Assembly (NCBI GenBank): GCA_013152695.1
Contig: JAADFV010000446.1
Span: forward strand, 1-12,309
Direction of reading: 5' to 3'
Source of the DNA: Chloroflexota bacterium
GTDB lineage: Bacteria > Chloroflexota > Anaerolineae > J102
Length of the DNA stretch: 12,309 bases
In this document: positions 6,771 through 12,309 of the stretch, in pieces
Layout of the letters: the number at the start of each line of letters is the position of its first letter
How positions within the stretch are numbered: position 1 is the stretch's first letter
The notes under the pieces: model-generated
Databases searched by the model: none
What the model saw: only the letters and a program-made list of their open reading frames with translations
Told to the model about the DNA's origin: nothing
Made by a program: the position numbers and the translations under genes

Positions 6771-7667
6771 TTAGGCGCCACCCTTGGTGCCGCCACCGTA
6801 GATATTAAGCAGGGCTTCTTGGGTAAAGAGGAAGAAGATAAGAATGGGAATGAGCTGGAACAAACCAACCGCGGCCACCTGATTCCAGCCGGTGGGAGAT
6901 GTGTCTCCAGAGAATTGATTGAGATAAACAGACAGGTTCGAGACTTTGCTGCCAATCGTGAAGGTGTAAGGGATCAGGTAGGCATTCCAGCCCGAGATGA
7001 AGTTGAAAATGGCGAGGGCGGCAATGCCGGGTTTAATCTGAGGAAGGATGATTTCCCACCAGACGCGGAAACGGGAAGCGCCATCGATCAGGGCGGCTCG
7101 CTCCATATCCCAGGAGATGTTGTCGAAAAAGCCCTTCATGAGCCAGATGCCCAAGGGCAACTCCAGTGACACCATGACGATGTCTACCCCGCCCACTGTG
7201 TTGAACCCGAACGCCTTACCGGCAATGGGAATGCCAGCGATGAAGAGCAGCACCTGAAAAATCGCAATCAAGAGGAGCTCCGGGCGGAAGGCATGCAAGA
7301 CGAGGGTCATACCCAGGAAAGCTTTGCGTCCCCGAAAGTTCATGCGTGCGAGAGCGTAACCTGTCAGAGTCGAGAGAAAACCGACGCCGATGACCATGCC
7401 CATGGCGATGAGAAAGGAGTTGAGGGTGACGCGCCAAATCTGGGGGTCTTTGAGGATGGCCCAGTTTTGCAACGTGAAGCCGCCGATATTGCCTTTGGCA
7501 TCGATAGGGAAAATACCCTGGGTGCGGTAGGAAAAGGTGGCAATGATAACCCAAACGTATCCGATGATGATGGGCACAATGCTGATCAGGAGCACCAAAT
7601 AAGGCAGGATGGCAATGATCCGGCGTTTGAGTCCCGATTTATGCTCGGTTTCAAAGGTTGTTGTCAT
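6771..7667 (-). CDS. Carbohydrate ABC transporter permease, MalG type
   Basis: A 298-residue inner-membrane permease with six predicted helices, the second half of the transport channel. The EAA loop that docks on the ATPase is clear, A-A-L-I-D-G-A then I-I-L-P (191-209, preceded by ER). Other MalG-like stretches are NSFLIAMGM (83-91) and 'GYALARMNFRGR' (103-114). The N-terminus is basic with a first helix at about 16-44. Translation is probably coupled to the upstream permease: its TAG stop codon (7679-7677) forms part of the AGGAG ribosome-binding site, only nine bases before this ATG. Length is normal for the family. It pairs with the MalF-type permease at 7677-9110 and the ATPase at 5688-6758. 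Confidence 0.97.
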   Translation of the reverse strand: MTTTFETEHKSGLKRRIIAILPYLVLLISIVPIIIGYVWVIIATFSYRTQGIFPIDAKGNIGGFTLQNWAILKDPQIWRVTLNSFLIAMGMVIGVGFLSTLTGYALARMNFRGRKAFLGMTLVLHAFRPELLLIAIFQVLLFIAGIPIAGKAFGFNTVGGVDIVMVSLELPLGIWLMKGFFDNISWDMERAALIDGASRFRVWWEIILPQIKPGIAALAIFNFISGWNAYLIPYTFTIGSKVSNLSVYLNQFSGDTSPTGWNQVAAVGLFQLIPILIFFLFTQEALLNIYGGGTKGGA

Positions 7668-7676
7668 GATACGCTC

Positions 7677-9110
7677 CTAAAGCACGTCAATCTTGGGCTC
7701 TTGCACGAGGTCATTGAAGCGGAACACCCGGAGATAGATGATGGAGGCGGCAATGGCAATCACCACCAGTACCAGTCCCCAGGCGGCTCCATAGCCCCAC
7801 TGATTGGTGCCAAAGTAGGTGGAAAGAGCTCGTTTGTACGATGTCAGGGCCCAAACTTCGGTGGTAAAGAGGCCCGGGCCGCCGTTGGTGAGCAGCAAGA
7901 TATACTCGAATGAGACCAGCAGCGACAAAGTCTGGTAGCTGGTGACGAAGAGTAGCGGCCATTTGAGCAAAGGCAAGGTGATGTCCCGAATGATCTGCAA
8001 AGTAGAGGCGCCATCGACCTTGGCGGCGGTAAAGAGGTCTTTAGGGATGGATTCAATGGCCGAGGAGAAGATAAGCATGCCGAATGAGGCGCCGACAAGG
8101 CCATTGATGAGAATGACGAAAAACCAGGGCTGTTCGTTCAACCAGTAGGGTTGGTGTGTCATGCCTAGCCAGCCCAAGAATTGGTTGATGATACCGAAGG
8201 GGGGTGGTTGCACCATACGTCGCCACATGACGATGTAGACCACCGAGGGCGTGATGCGCGGCAATAGCCAGATCATGCGGAAGAAGAACCCGGCCCGCCG
8301 GTTGATGTAGGAAGTGAGCAGCGCCAGAATCAGGGCCAGTCCCACATTGAAGAAGACGAGCGTGAGAACCACGTAATGGATGGTATTTCCCAGGATTTTG
8401 GGGAAGAACCGATCCGAGAACATGCGCTGGTAGTTCAGCAGTCCGATGAAATGCCAGGGTTCGCTAAAGTTCGAGCTGGCCAGGTCGGTCATGCTGAGGA
8501 TGAGAAGAATAAATGCAGGAATAAAGAAAAAGATGGTAACGAGGAGGAAGGCGGGAGTCATGAAGGCCCAGGCTCCCAAGGTGCCTTTCACCTCAGGCCG
8601 CCGTATCAATACAATTTTCAGGTTCCATATCCCCGCGAGAACCATGATCAGTAAAGCTGCTATGGTGAGAAACATGCCATAAGTCATTTGCATGTCGACA
8701 CCGGCCATATCGGCATCTCGCTTGGCAGCACCAAAGCCTCCCAAGATGACGAATAAGCCGATCAGGGCTACGCTCGCCACACCCAGGCCATCCCACAGAG
8801 CCAGTTGCCGCCGGCGCCAGGCCAAAACCGCTGATATGAGAATGATCACTGCCACGAGGAGCAGGATGTTGTTGAGAGAAGAGCCCCGGAACACTTCACT
8901 GCCATCACCTTTTTGAATCAATACCCTGGCGGCAATATTCTGTCCCGTCAAGGCGGAAAAGAATTTACCATTGACGATGAATTTTACCCAGGGAAGATAA
9001 AAGGCGAATAGGGCGATAAGTGCTGCCGGTACCCCAATAACATAGCCCATCAAGTCCTGCAGACGGCCGGAGGGTGAATCTTGAGGGGCTGAAGGTGGGG
9101 TCGAGGTCAT
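7677..9110 (-). CDS. Carbohydrate ABC permease, MalF type, with extra 4-helix domain
   Basis: A 477-residue inner-membrane permease. The C-terminal 300 residues (about 178-477) are a standard MalF/UgpA-type six-helix permease; the EAA loop reads T-A-A-K-V-D-G-A then I-T-L-P (361-380). In front lies an unusual domain of about 175 residues with four predicted helices (about 22-42, 80-98, 107-126 and 143-163). Its first extracytoplasmic loop has YLPWVKF and LTGQNIA, a pattern seen in small uncharacterised four-helix membrane proteins. E. coli MalF also has extra N-terminal helices, but not this arrangement. The start was set at 9110, not the upstream TTG at 9164, because AGGAGGT (9115-9121) sits just before it and the longer form would begin inside a stable stem-loop. 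It overlaps functionally with the next permease through a shared stop/ribosome-binding site. Confidence 0.95.
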   Translation of the reverse strand: MTSTPPSAPQDSPSGRLQDLMGYVIGVPAALIALFAFYLPWVKFIVNGKFFSALTGQNIAARVLIQKGDGSEVFRGSSLNNILLLVAVIILISAVLAWRRRQLALWDGLGVASVALIGLFVILGGFGAAKRDADMAGVDMQMTYGMFLTIAALLIMVLAGIWNLKIVLIRRPEVKGTLGAWAFMTPAFLLVTIFFFIPAFILLILSMTDLASSNFSEPWHFIGLLNYQRMFSDRFFPKILGNTIHYVVLTLVFFNVGLALILALLTSYINRRAGFFFRMIWLLPRITPSVVYIVMWRRMVQPPPFGIINQFLGWLGMTHQPYWLNEQPWFFVILINGLVGASFGMLIFSSAIESIPKDLFTAAKVDGASTLQIIRDITLPLLKWPLLFVTSYQTLSLLVSFEYILLLTNGGPGLFTTEVWALTSYKRALSTYFGTNQWGYGAAWGLVLVVIAIAASIIYLRVFRFNDLVQEPKIDVL

Positions 9111-9114
9111 GATT

Positions 9115-9121
9115 ACCTCCT
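9115..9121 (-). promoter_or_regulatory. Ribosome-binding site of MalF-type permease
   Basis: AGGAGGT on the minus strand, four bases before the ATG at 9110, is a full match to the anti-Shine-Dalgarno sequence. It decides the start of the permease and excludes the longer reading with a TTG start at 9164. Confidence 0.85.
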
Positions 9122-9131
9122 GACAGAGAGA

Positions 9132-9156
9132 GGAGAGGGGGCGCAGCCCCCTCTCC
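9132..9156 (-). promoter_or_regulatory. Strong intercistronic stem-loop between binding protein and permease genes
   Basis: GGAGAGGGGGC and GCCCCCTCTCC form an 11-pair, mostly G-C stem closed by a three-base loop. It starts 17 bases after the stop codon of the binding-protein gene and ends 10 bases before the permease ribosome-binding site. No run of U follows in the minus-strand transcript, so it is not a standard intrinsic terminator. Its position matches the intergenic stem-loops that protect or process transcripts in other binding-protein operons (for example malE-malF) and make binding protein more abundant than permease. That role is inferred from position and structure. Confidence 0.85.
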
Positions 9157-9173
9157 AGGCACAACAGATTCGG

Positions 9174-10655
9174 CTATTTGATGATCACATTGTCACCAAG
9201 GTTGTTCTGCAGTTGCTCGACCACGAGGTCAACAGCTTCGTCCGGAGTGAGATCACCGGATTCGGTAGCCTGCAGGCCCAGGTAATAAGCCTCGGACCAT
9301 TGGCTCCAGTAGGGGCTGTTGGGCAAGAATGTGGTGAATTGCAGCAAGGGAAGGGTTGCGCTGAGGAATTTCGATGAAGTGTAAGGGGGATAGTCGGATT
9401 GCGACTTGAGGATGCCCAGGTGACCGCTGGCAACCGCGTATGATGTGTTGAGCTCTTTGACCGTGGCCTTGGAGATCAGGAGCAGAGCCAGATCGGGGGC
9501 CTTGGATTGGGAGCTGACCATGTAGAGTAAGGGGTGGGTGAGAGTGATGGGTTTACCCGTGCCATCAGGCTGGGCAGGAATGGCGGAGAAGCCGACATTC
9601 TTCCACAGATAATCTTCGCCACCGAGGTCTTGCAGGTAGTTGGTCGCCCAGCTTGCCCAGCGCCAGGTGCCTTCATAGACGAACATGACTTTGTCGAAGG
9701 TGCTGGTGTATTGTTTGTGGAAGTCCCAGTCGCCGTCGAGCTTGTTCGGGCGGATGATCTTGCGGACTTGCGAAGCATCGTAAATGCGGTTGTAGACTTT
9801 GCGCGCCGCCTCTGTATCGAAGACGAGGGCGTCAGTGCCTTCCTGGGTGATCGCGCCACCGGCACCGTAGTAGTAATAGAGGAAGTCAGGGCCGTTGGAG
9901 GGGCGATGCCACCAGCCGTCGCCTTCACCGACAATGCCTTTCTCCACTGCCTCTTGGGCGGTGTCGAACATATCATCCCAGGTCCATTCGCCGCTGGCTA
10001 CCCGGTCAGGTAGACTGGCGATTTCGTCATCAGTCCATCCAAGTTGCTTCAGCAGAATCTTACTGAAGTACATGGGTCGGGCTTCTGCATCCTGGGGAAT
10101 ACCCCAAATACGACCGTCAAGCTTGGTCGATTCCCACAGACTATCGATGACATCGCTGAATTCGGGGTAATCGCCGATCATGTCGGTGAGATCGGTGAGA
10201 TAACCGGCTGTCGCCCAGTCGCCAATGTGCTCATGACCGGAGCAGATGATATCGGGAGCCTGACCGGCATCCGAGGCAAGCTCGAATTCGGTCTTGTAGT
10301 CGCCCCAGTCAGCGTCGTCTTGGATGGTTTCTAGCTCGATGCGGCGGTCATCACCGGCAGCTGCCAGTGCCTGGTTAGCAGCACCCAGGGCCGCGACCAA
10401 GTTATCACAGCGGCCGTTCTCGTAGGGAGGGCTGGCCTTACAGCGAGCAACGAGATGAACGACGTTGGTAGCCGGCACCTCGACAATTTTCTCGACTTCT
10501 TTGGTGACTACCTTTTCAACCTCAACCGTCTGTTCCACAACAACGGTTTCTTTGATGATTTGAACTTCTGGGGTTGGTTGCGCACAAGCCGTAATGATAA
10601 CCACGGATAGCACTAATACGGCCAGAATCACTAGCCAACGAGTAGTACGTGACAT
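9174..10655 (-). CDS. Carbohydrate ABC transporter substrate-binding lipoprotein
   Basis: A 493-residue extracytoplasmic solute-binding protein of the MalE-like family 1 type. The N-terminus has basic residues, a hydrophobic segment (7-21) and the lipobox I-T-A-C with lipidated Cys24. Residues 31-60 form a Val/Glu/Lys-rich spacer containing VEVEKVVTKEVEKIVEV, typical of Chloroflexota binding proteins and presumably holding the domain away from the membrane. Cys72 and Cys83 could form a disulfide in the first strand region. Later features include GKPITLTHPLLYM, and Trp/Tyr-rich stretches (e.g. WRWASWATNY, SPYWSQWSEAYY) that could line a sugar site. The start is Met at 10655, chosen over the upstream TTG at 10727 because AGGAGGAG lies six bases before it and the signal peptide begins there. 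It is the first structural gene after the repressor. Confidence 0.95.
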   Translation of the reverse strand: MSRTTRWLVILAVLVLSVVIITACAQPTPEVQIIKETVVVEQTVEVEKVVTKEVEKIVEVPATNVVHLVARCKASPPYENGRCDNLVAALGAANQALAAAGDDRRIELETIQDDADWGDYKTEFELASDAGQAPDIICSGHEHIGDWATAGYLTDLTDMIGDYPEFSDVIDSLWESTKLDGRIWGIPQDAEARPMYFSKILLKQLGWTDDEIASLPDRVASGEWTWDDMFDTAQEAVEKGIVGEGDGWWHRPSNGPDFLYYYYGAGGAITQEGTDALVFDTEAARKVYNRIYDASQVRKIIRPNKLDGDWDFHKQYTSTFDKVMFVYEGTWRWASWATNYLQDLGGEDYLWKNVGFSAIPAQPDGTGKPITLTHPLLYMVSSQSKAPDLALLLISKATVKELNTSYAVASGHLGILKSQSDYPPYTSSKFLSATLPLLQFTTFLPNSPYWSQWSEAYYLGLQATESGDLTPDEAVDLVVEQLQNNLGDNVIIK

Positions 10656-10661
10656 GAGACT

Positions 10662-10669
10662 CTCCTCCT
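10662..10669 (-). promoter_or_regulatory. Ribosome-binding site of substrate-binding protein
   Basis: AGGAGGAG on the minus strand, six bases before the ATG at 10655. It supports the start that places the signal peptide at the N-terminus. Confidence 0.85.
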
Positions 10670-10690
10670 GGATTGAGTCGGTTTGGAAAG

Positions 10691-10703
10691 GAAACGACGA
10701 TTC
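10691..10703. promoter_or_regulatory. Possible second repressor operator
   Basis: GAAACG-A-CGATTC is an imperfect inverted repeat with five of six arm positions matching. The half-sites resemble those of the operator before the repressor gene, but the centre is spaced differently (C-G separated by extra bases), so it is a weaker candidate. It would lie in the leader of the binding-protein gene, about 36 bases before the start. Confidence 0.25.
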
Positions 10704-10805
10704 AAATGGGTCAAAGAAAGGGTACAATGATGTTTTGGATGCTTTTTCACCTCCTTACTGAGTCGGGATTGAGGAAGCCTGGCCATGAAGGCTGGCCTGA
10801 AGAGT

Positions 10806-10843
10806 TTACATACGAACCGCCAAAGGATTCGGCGGTGATGTAA
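10806..10843 (-). promoter_or_regulatory. Imperfect hairpin downstream of the repressor gene
   Basis: Outer arms TTACAT/ATGTAA and inner arms ACCGCC/GGCGGT (10816-10821 with 10831-10836) pair around a nine-base loop, separated by an asymmetric internal loop (four bases against one). It lies about 54 bases after the repressor stop codon. In the minus-strand transcript no U tract follows directly, so it could be a processing or attenuating structure but is a poor intrinsic terminator. Confidence 0.5.
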
Positions 10844-10896
10844 GCAGGGAAAGGAAAAAGTGCGCAAAATAGGGGTAGAAGCGGGAGCGAGCATAC

Positions 10897-11925
10897 TCAG
10901 TAGGGAACACTTGATTCTCGCACGGCAAGTTCTGCCGGGAGAACAAGATGTACCGGAGCCGGTGGCTGTTCCGCTTCAATTGCCTTGATCAGGATCTCAG
11001 CCGCTTTCCAACCAATGTCATAAGCGGGTTGGTGCACGGCGGTGATGGATGGGTGCATGAGGGCGAAGGCAGGAATATCATCAAAAACGACGACCCCCAC
11101 ATCATCACGCACACGCAGGCCGGCATCGTGGATGGCGCGTAAGGCCCCGACGCCCAGGCGACTGCTGGTGGCGAATAGTGCATCGGGAGGGGTCGGGTCG
11201 GTAAAGGCCTGGCGTGCAAGGCGATACCCTTCTTCGCGGTTTGTCTCTCCTCGCAGCATCAAAGAGGGGGGAGGGTTGAGGCCAGCTTCGCTTACGGCGC
11301 GACGATATCCTTGCAGACGTCTGGCGTGGGTGGTTACGGGGTGGCACGAGGTGAGAATAGCGATACGTCGATAGCCATTGTCGATGAGGTGGCGCACGGC
11401 CTCGTAGGATGCTTGCTCATCGTTGACAACGACGGAGCTGATGGGTAGACCTTCTACCTGCCGGTCGATTTGTACGAGACGCGTGTCCTCGGTTAAAAAG
11501 GAGGGAAGCAGTTTTTCTGTGCCGACGGTCGGTACAAAGATGACTCCGTCCACCTTTTTGGCATGGAGCATTCTCAGGCACATTTTCTGGGCATCAGGTT
11601 CTTCGCCCGTATCGCATAACAAGATGGCATAACCCTGCTGCGCGGCATAGTCCTGCGCACCTTTGGCAGCGCCGCTAAAGAAAGGGCTTTGAATATCGTT
11701 GATGATCAGCCCCAAGGTGTAAGTGATTCGTGTTTTTAAGCCCCGCGCCAGCAGATTAGGTGAGTAACCCAGTTCTTCCACGGCTTGGAGAACTGCCTCA
11801 CGTTTGGACTCTCGAACCCTTGCGCTCCCCGTCAGTACGCGCGAAACGGTGCTTGGCGACGTTCCCGCCATGCGGGCAACATCGTGTATCGTTACTTTGT
11901 TCGTCCTTCGTGACGAGGGTTCCAT
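10897..11925 (-). CDS. LacI-family transcriptional repressor
   Basis: A 342-residue DNA-binding repressor. The N-terminal helix-turn-helix is complete, VTIHDVARMAGTSPSTVSRV (11-30), followed by the hinge 'YSPNLLARGL' (54-63), whose helix inserts into the centre of the operator. From about 70 to the end is a periplasmic-binding-protein-like sensor domain (TLGLIINDIQSPFF; VDGVIFVP; DALFATS; GVVVFDDIPAFAL; PSITAVHQPAYDIGWKAAEIL), which binds a small sugar-like effector. Length is normal. The start gives the helix-turn-helix its usual position; only a weak GAGAG precedes it. The gene is first in the run and has a LacI-type palindrome at its own promoter, so autorepression is likely, with control of the following importer and kinase genes. 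The effector is presumably the imported compound or an early product; it cannot be named. Confidence 0.96.
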   Translation of the reverse strand: MEPSSRRTNKVTIHDVARMAGTSPSTVSRVLTGSARVRESKREAVLQAVEELGYSPNLLARGLKTRITYTLGLIINDIQSPFFSGAAKGAQDYAAQQGYAILLCDTGEEPDAQKMCLRMLHAKKVDGVIFVPTVGTEKLLPSFLTEDTRLVQIDRQVEGLPISSVVVNDEQASYEAVRHLIDNGYRRIAILTSCHPVTTHARRLQGYRRAVSEAGLNPPPSLMLRGETNREEGYRLARQAFTDPTPPDALFATSSRLGVGALRAIHDAGLRVRDDVGVVVFDDIPAFALMHPSITAVHQPAYDIGWKAAEILIKAIEAEQPPAPVHLVLPAELAVRESSVPY

Positions 11926-11961
11926 GGCTCTCTCGGTGGGGGGTCAAGTCACAGCCAGCTC

Positions 11962-11990
11962 ATTATAGACGGATCGATCTTCGTTGTGAT
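11962..11990 (-). promoter_or_regulatory. Possible second promoter (P2) of the repressor gene
   Basis: On the minus strand a perfect TATAAT (11967-11962) is preceded at exactly 17 bases by ATCACA (11990-11985), four of six matches to the -35 consensus. It would start transcription at about 11955, giving a leader of about 30 bases. The operator lies just upstream of its -35 element. Confidence 0.4.
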
Positions 11991-11996
11991 CTCGTT

Positions 11997-12012
11997 TTGA
12001 AAACGATTTCAA
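11997..12012 (-). promoter_or_regulatory. LacI-type operator
   Basis: TTGAAATCGTTTTCAA (minus strand) is a 16-base palindrome with one mismatched pair and the central C-G step typical of LacI/GalR operators; on the plus strand it also fits the cre-type consensus. It begins about six bases after the -10 box, so it covers the expected transcription start, the classic position for repression. A second, overlapping 15-base inverted repeat (11992-12006, TCGTTTT-G-AAAACGA) shares one arm. Confidence 0.8.
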
Positions 12013-12017
12013 GAAAT

Positions 12018-12046
12018 ATTGTAACCCCATTATTTGTAAATGTCAA
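12018..12046 (-). promoter_or_regulatory. Near-consensus sigma-70 promoter (P1) of the repressor/operon
   Basis: TTGACA (12046-12041, perfect -35) and TACAAT (12023-12018, five of six) are separated by exactly 17 bases. The predicted start near 12011 falls on the LacI-type operator. The leader to the repressor ATG would be about 86 bases. This is the strongest promoter visible in the window and probably drives at least the repressor gene. Confidence 0.8.
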
Positions 12047-12087
12047 GCTGTTTGTGCCCCTCGAATTTGGTGTTGACGTGGCTGCCC

Positions 12088-12309
12088 CTAAAGTTCCAGT
12101 TGAAACACCGCTGTTGTGGCCATCAGGTTCTTGAATTTGCGAATTGGACTGACGCGACTGTTGGTGAGATACACCTGGCGGGTGATGCGGATGTCGTGCT
12201 GACGGGTGAAGTTAGCAAAATCAGTGATGGTGAGGGCCTGCCAGCGGGGCGCCTCCCACCAGCTTTTAGGTAGGTCGGGGGCCTGGGGAATACGGCCGGT
12301 GAGGAGCAA
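12088..12309 (-). CDS. metW: MetW-like protein, C-terminal part (5' end outside window)
   Basis: Only the last 73 residues are present; the reading frame is open to the window edge, so the gene starts outside. The visible pattern, 'GRIPQAPDLP..WWEAPRW..LTITDF..F....DIRI' ending in 'NLMATTAVFQLEL', resembles the C-terminus of MetW (usual form 'G..P.t..LP..WY.TPN....TI.DF......I.V......NL....AVY.L'). MetW is a small methyltransferase-fold protein of about 200 residues that usually works with the homoserine acyltransferase MetX in methionine synthesis. The assignment rests on a short C-terminal pattern without the SAM-binding region, so it is tentative. It is in the same direction as the repressor gene, but a 162-base gap with a strong promoter separates them, so it is probably a different transcription unit. 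No terminator hairpin was seen after its stop. Confidence 0.7.
   Translation of the reverse strand: MLLTGRIPQAPDLPKSWWEAPRWQALTITDFANFTRQHDIRITRQVYLTNSRVSPIRKFKNLMATTAVFQLEL

Larger units (their letters stand above)
10656..10896. other. Repressor / binding-protein intergenic region
   Basis: This 241-base gap has no credible gene. In the direction of transcription it holds an imperfect hairpin (10843-10806), a short direct repeat containing CTGGCC (10779-10797), an isolated AAGGAGGT (10756-10749) with no ATG at a suitable distance, a possible operator and then the real ribosome-binding site. I found no convincing sigma-70 promoter pair here, so the importer genes may depend on the repressor's promoter or on a start site I cannot recognise. 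Confidence 0.6.

Noticed and set aside
9132..9156. Intrinsic transcription terminator
   Set aside because: The stem is strong, but the minus-strand transcript continues with alternating U and C and then a ribosome-binding site, not a U tract, and essential importer genes lie downstream.
9111..9164. Longer form of the MalF-type permease starting at a TTG
   Set aside because: The start would lie upstream of a stable stem-loop with no ribosome-binding site, and the ATG at 9110 has a full AGGAGGT.
10656..10727. Longer form of the binding protein starting at a TTG
   Set aside because: It would put 24 residues before the signal peptide, and its nearest ribosome-binding site is 21 bases away; the ATG at 10655 has a strong site at six bases.
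11972..11979. GATCGATC palindrome in the repressor leader as an operator
   Set aside because: Eight bases of self-complementary GATC sequence are common by chance, and the 16-base CG-centred palindrome nearby fits the family much better.

Overview
The window reads as part of a chromosome from a Chloroflexota bacterium (Anaerolineae/Caldilineae-like), probably an uncultured or filamentous member. This is inferred from three things: the substrate-binding lipoprotein has the Val/Glu/Lys-rich linker after its lipid-anchor cysteine that is common in that phylum, the base composition looks moderately GC-rich, and there are purine-rich heptamer repeats at the left edge. No rRNA, tRNA, CRISPR array, transposase or phage gene was seen. 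All ten credible genes lie on the minus strand, so transcription runs from right to left.

Layout in the direction of transcription. At the right edge (12309-12088) is the 3' end of a gene that resembles metW. A 162-base gap follows, with a near-consensus promoter and a LacI-type operator at its start point. Next is a LacI-family repressor (11925-10897). A 241-base gap holds an imperfect hairpin and a strong ribosome-binding site for the substrate-binding lipoprotein (10655-9174). A very stable GC-rich stem-loop (9156-9132) separates that gene from a MalF-type permease with an extra four-helix N-terminal domain (9110-7677). A MalG-type permease (7667-6771) and a MalK-type ATPase (6758-5688) complete a carbohydrate ABC importer.

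The metabolic block follows with short gaps: a PfkB-family kinase (5666-4773), a uroporphyrinogen-decarboxylase-fold protein (4758-3436) and a second, paralogous PfkB kinase (3358-2489). After it come a 12-helix MFS transporter (2430-1165) and, overlapping it by 43 bases, a conserved lipoprotein with an HEND motif (1207-215). The last 214 bases at the left are non-coding and carry three short tandem repeat arrays.

How it may work together: the repressor probably senses a sugar, polyol or derivative and controls its own promoter and perhaps the whole run. The ABC importer brings the compound in, and the two kinases phosphorylate it or a product. The URO-D-fold protein is the unusual part. It sits between the two kinases, lacks the usual metal-binding motif of corrinoid-linked methyltransferases of this fold, and carries a basic insertion. 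A kinase / URO-D / kinase cassette in a sugar-import operon is not a pathway I recognise, and it is the best candidate here for an undescribed system. The substrate cannot be named from sequence alone.
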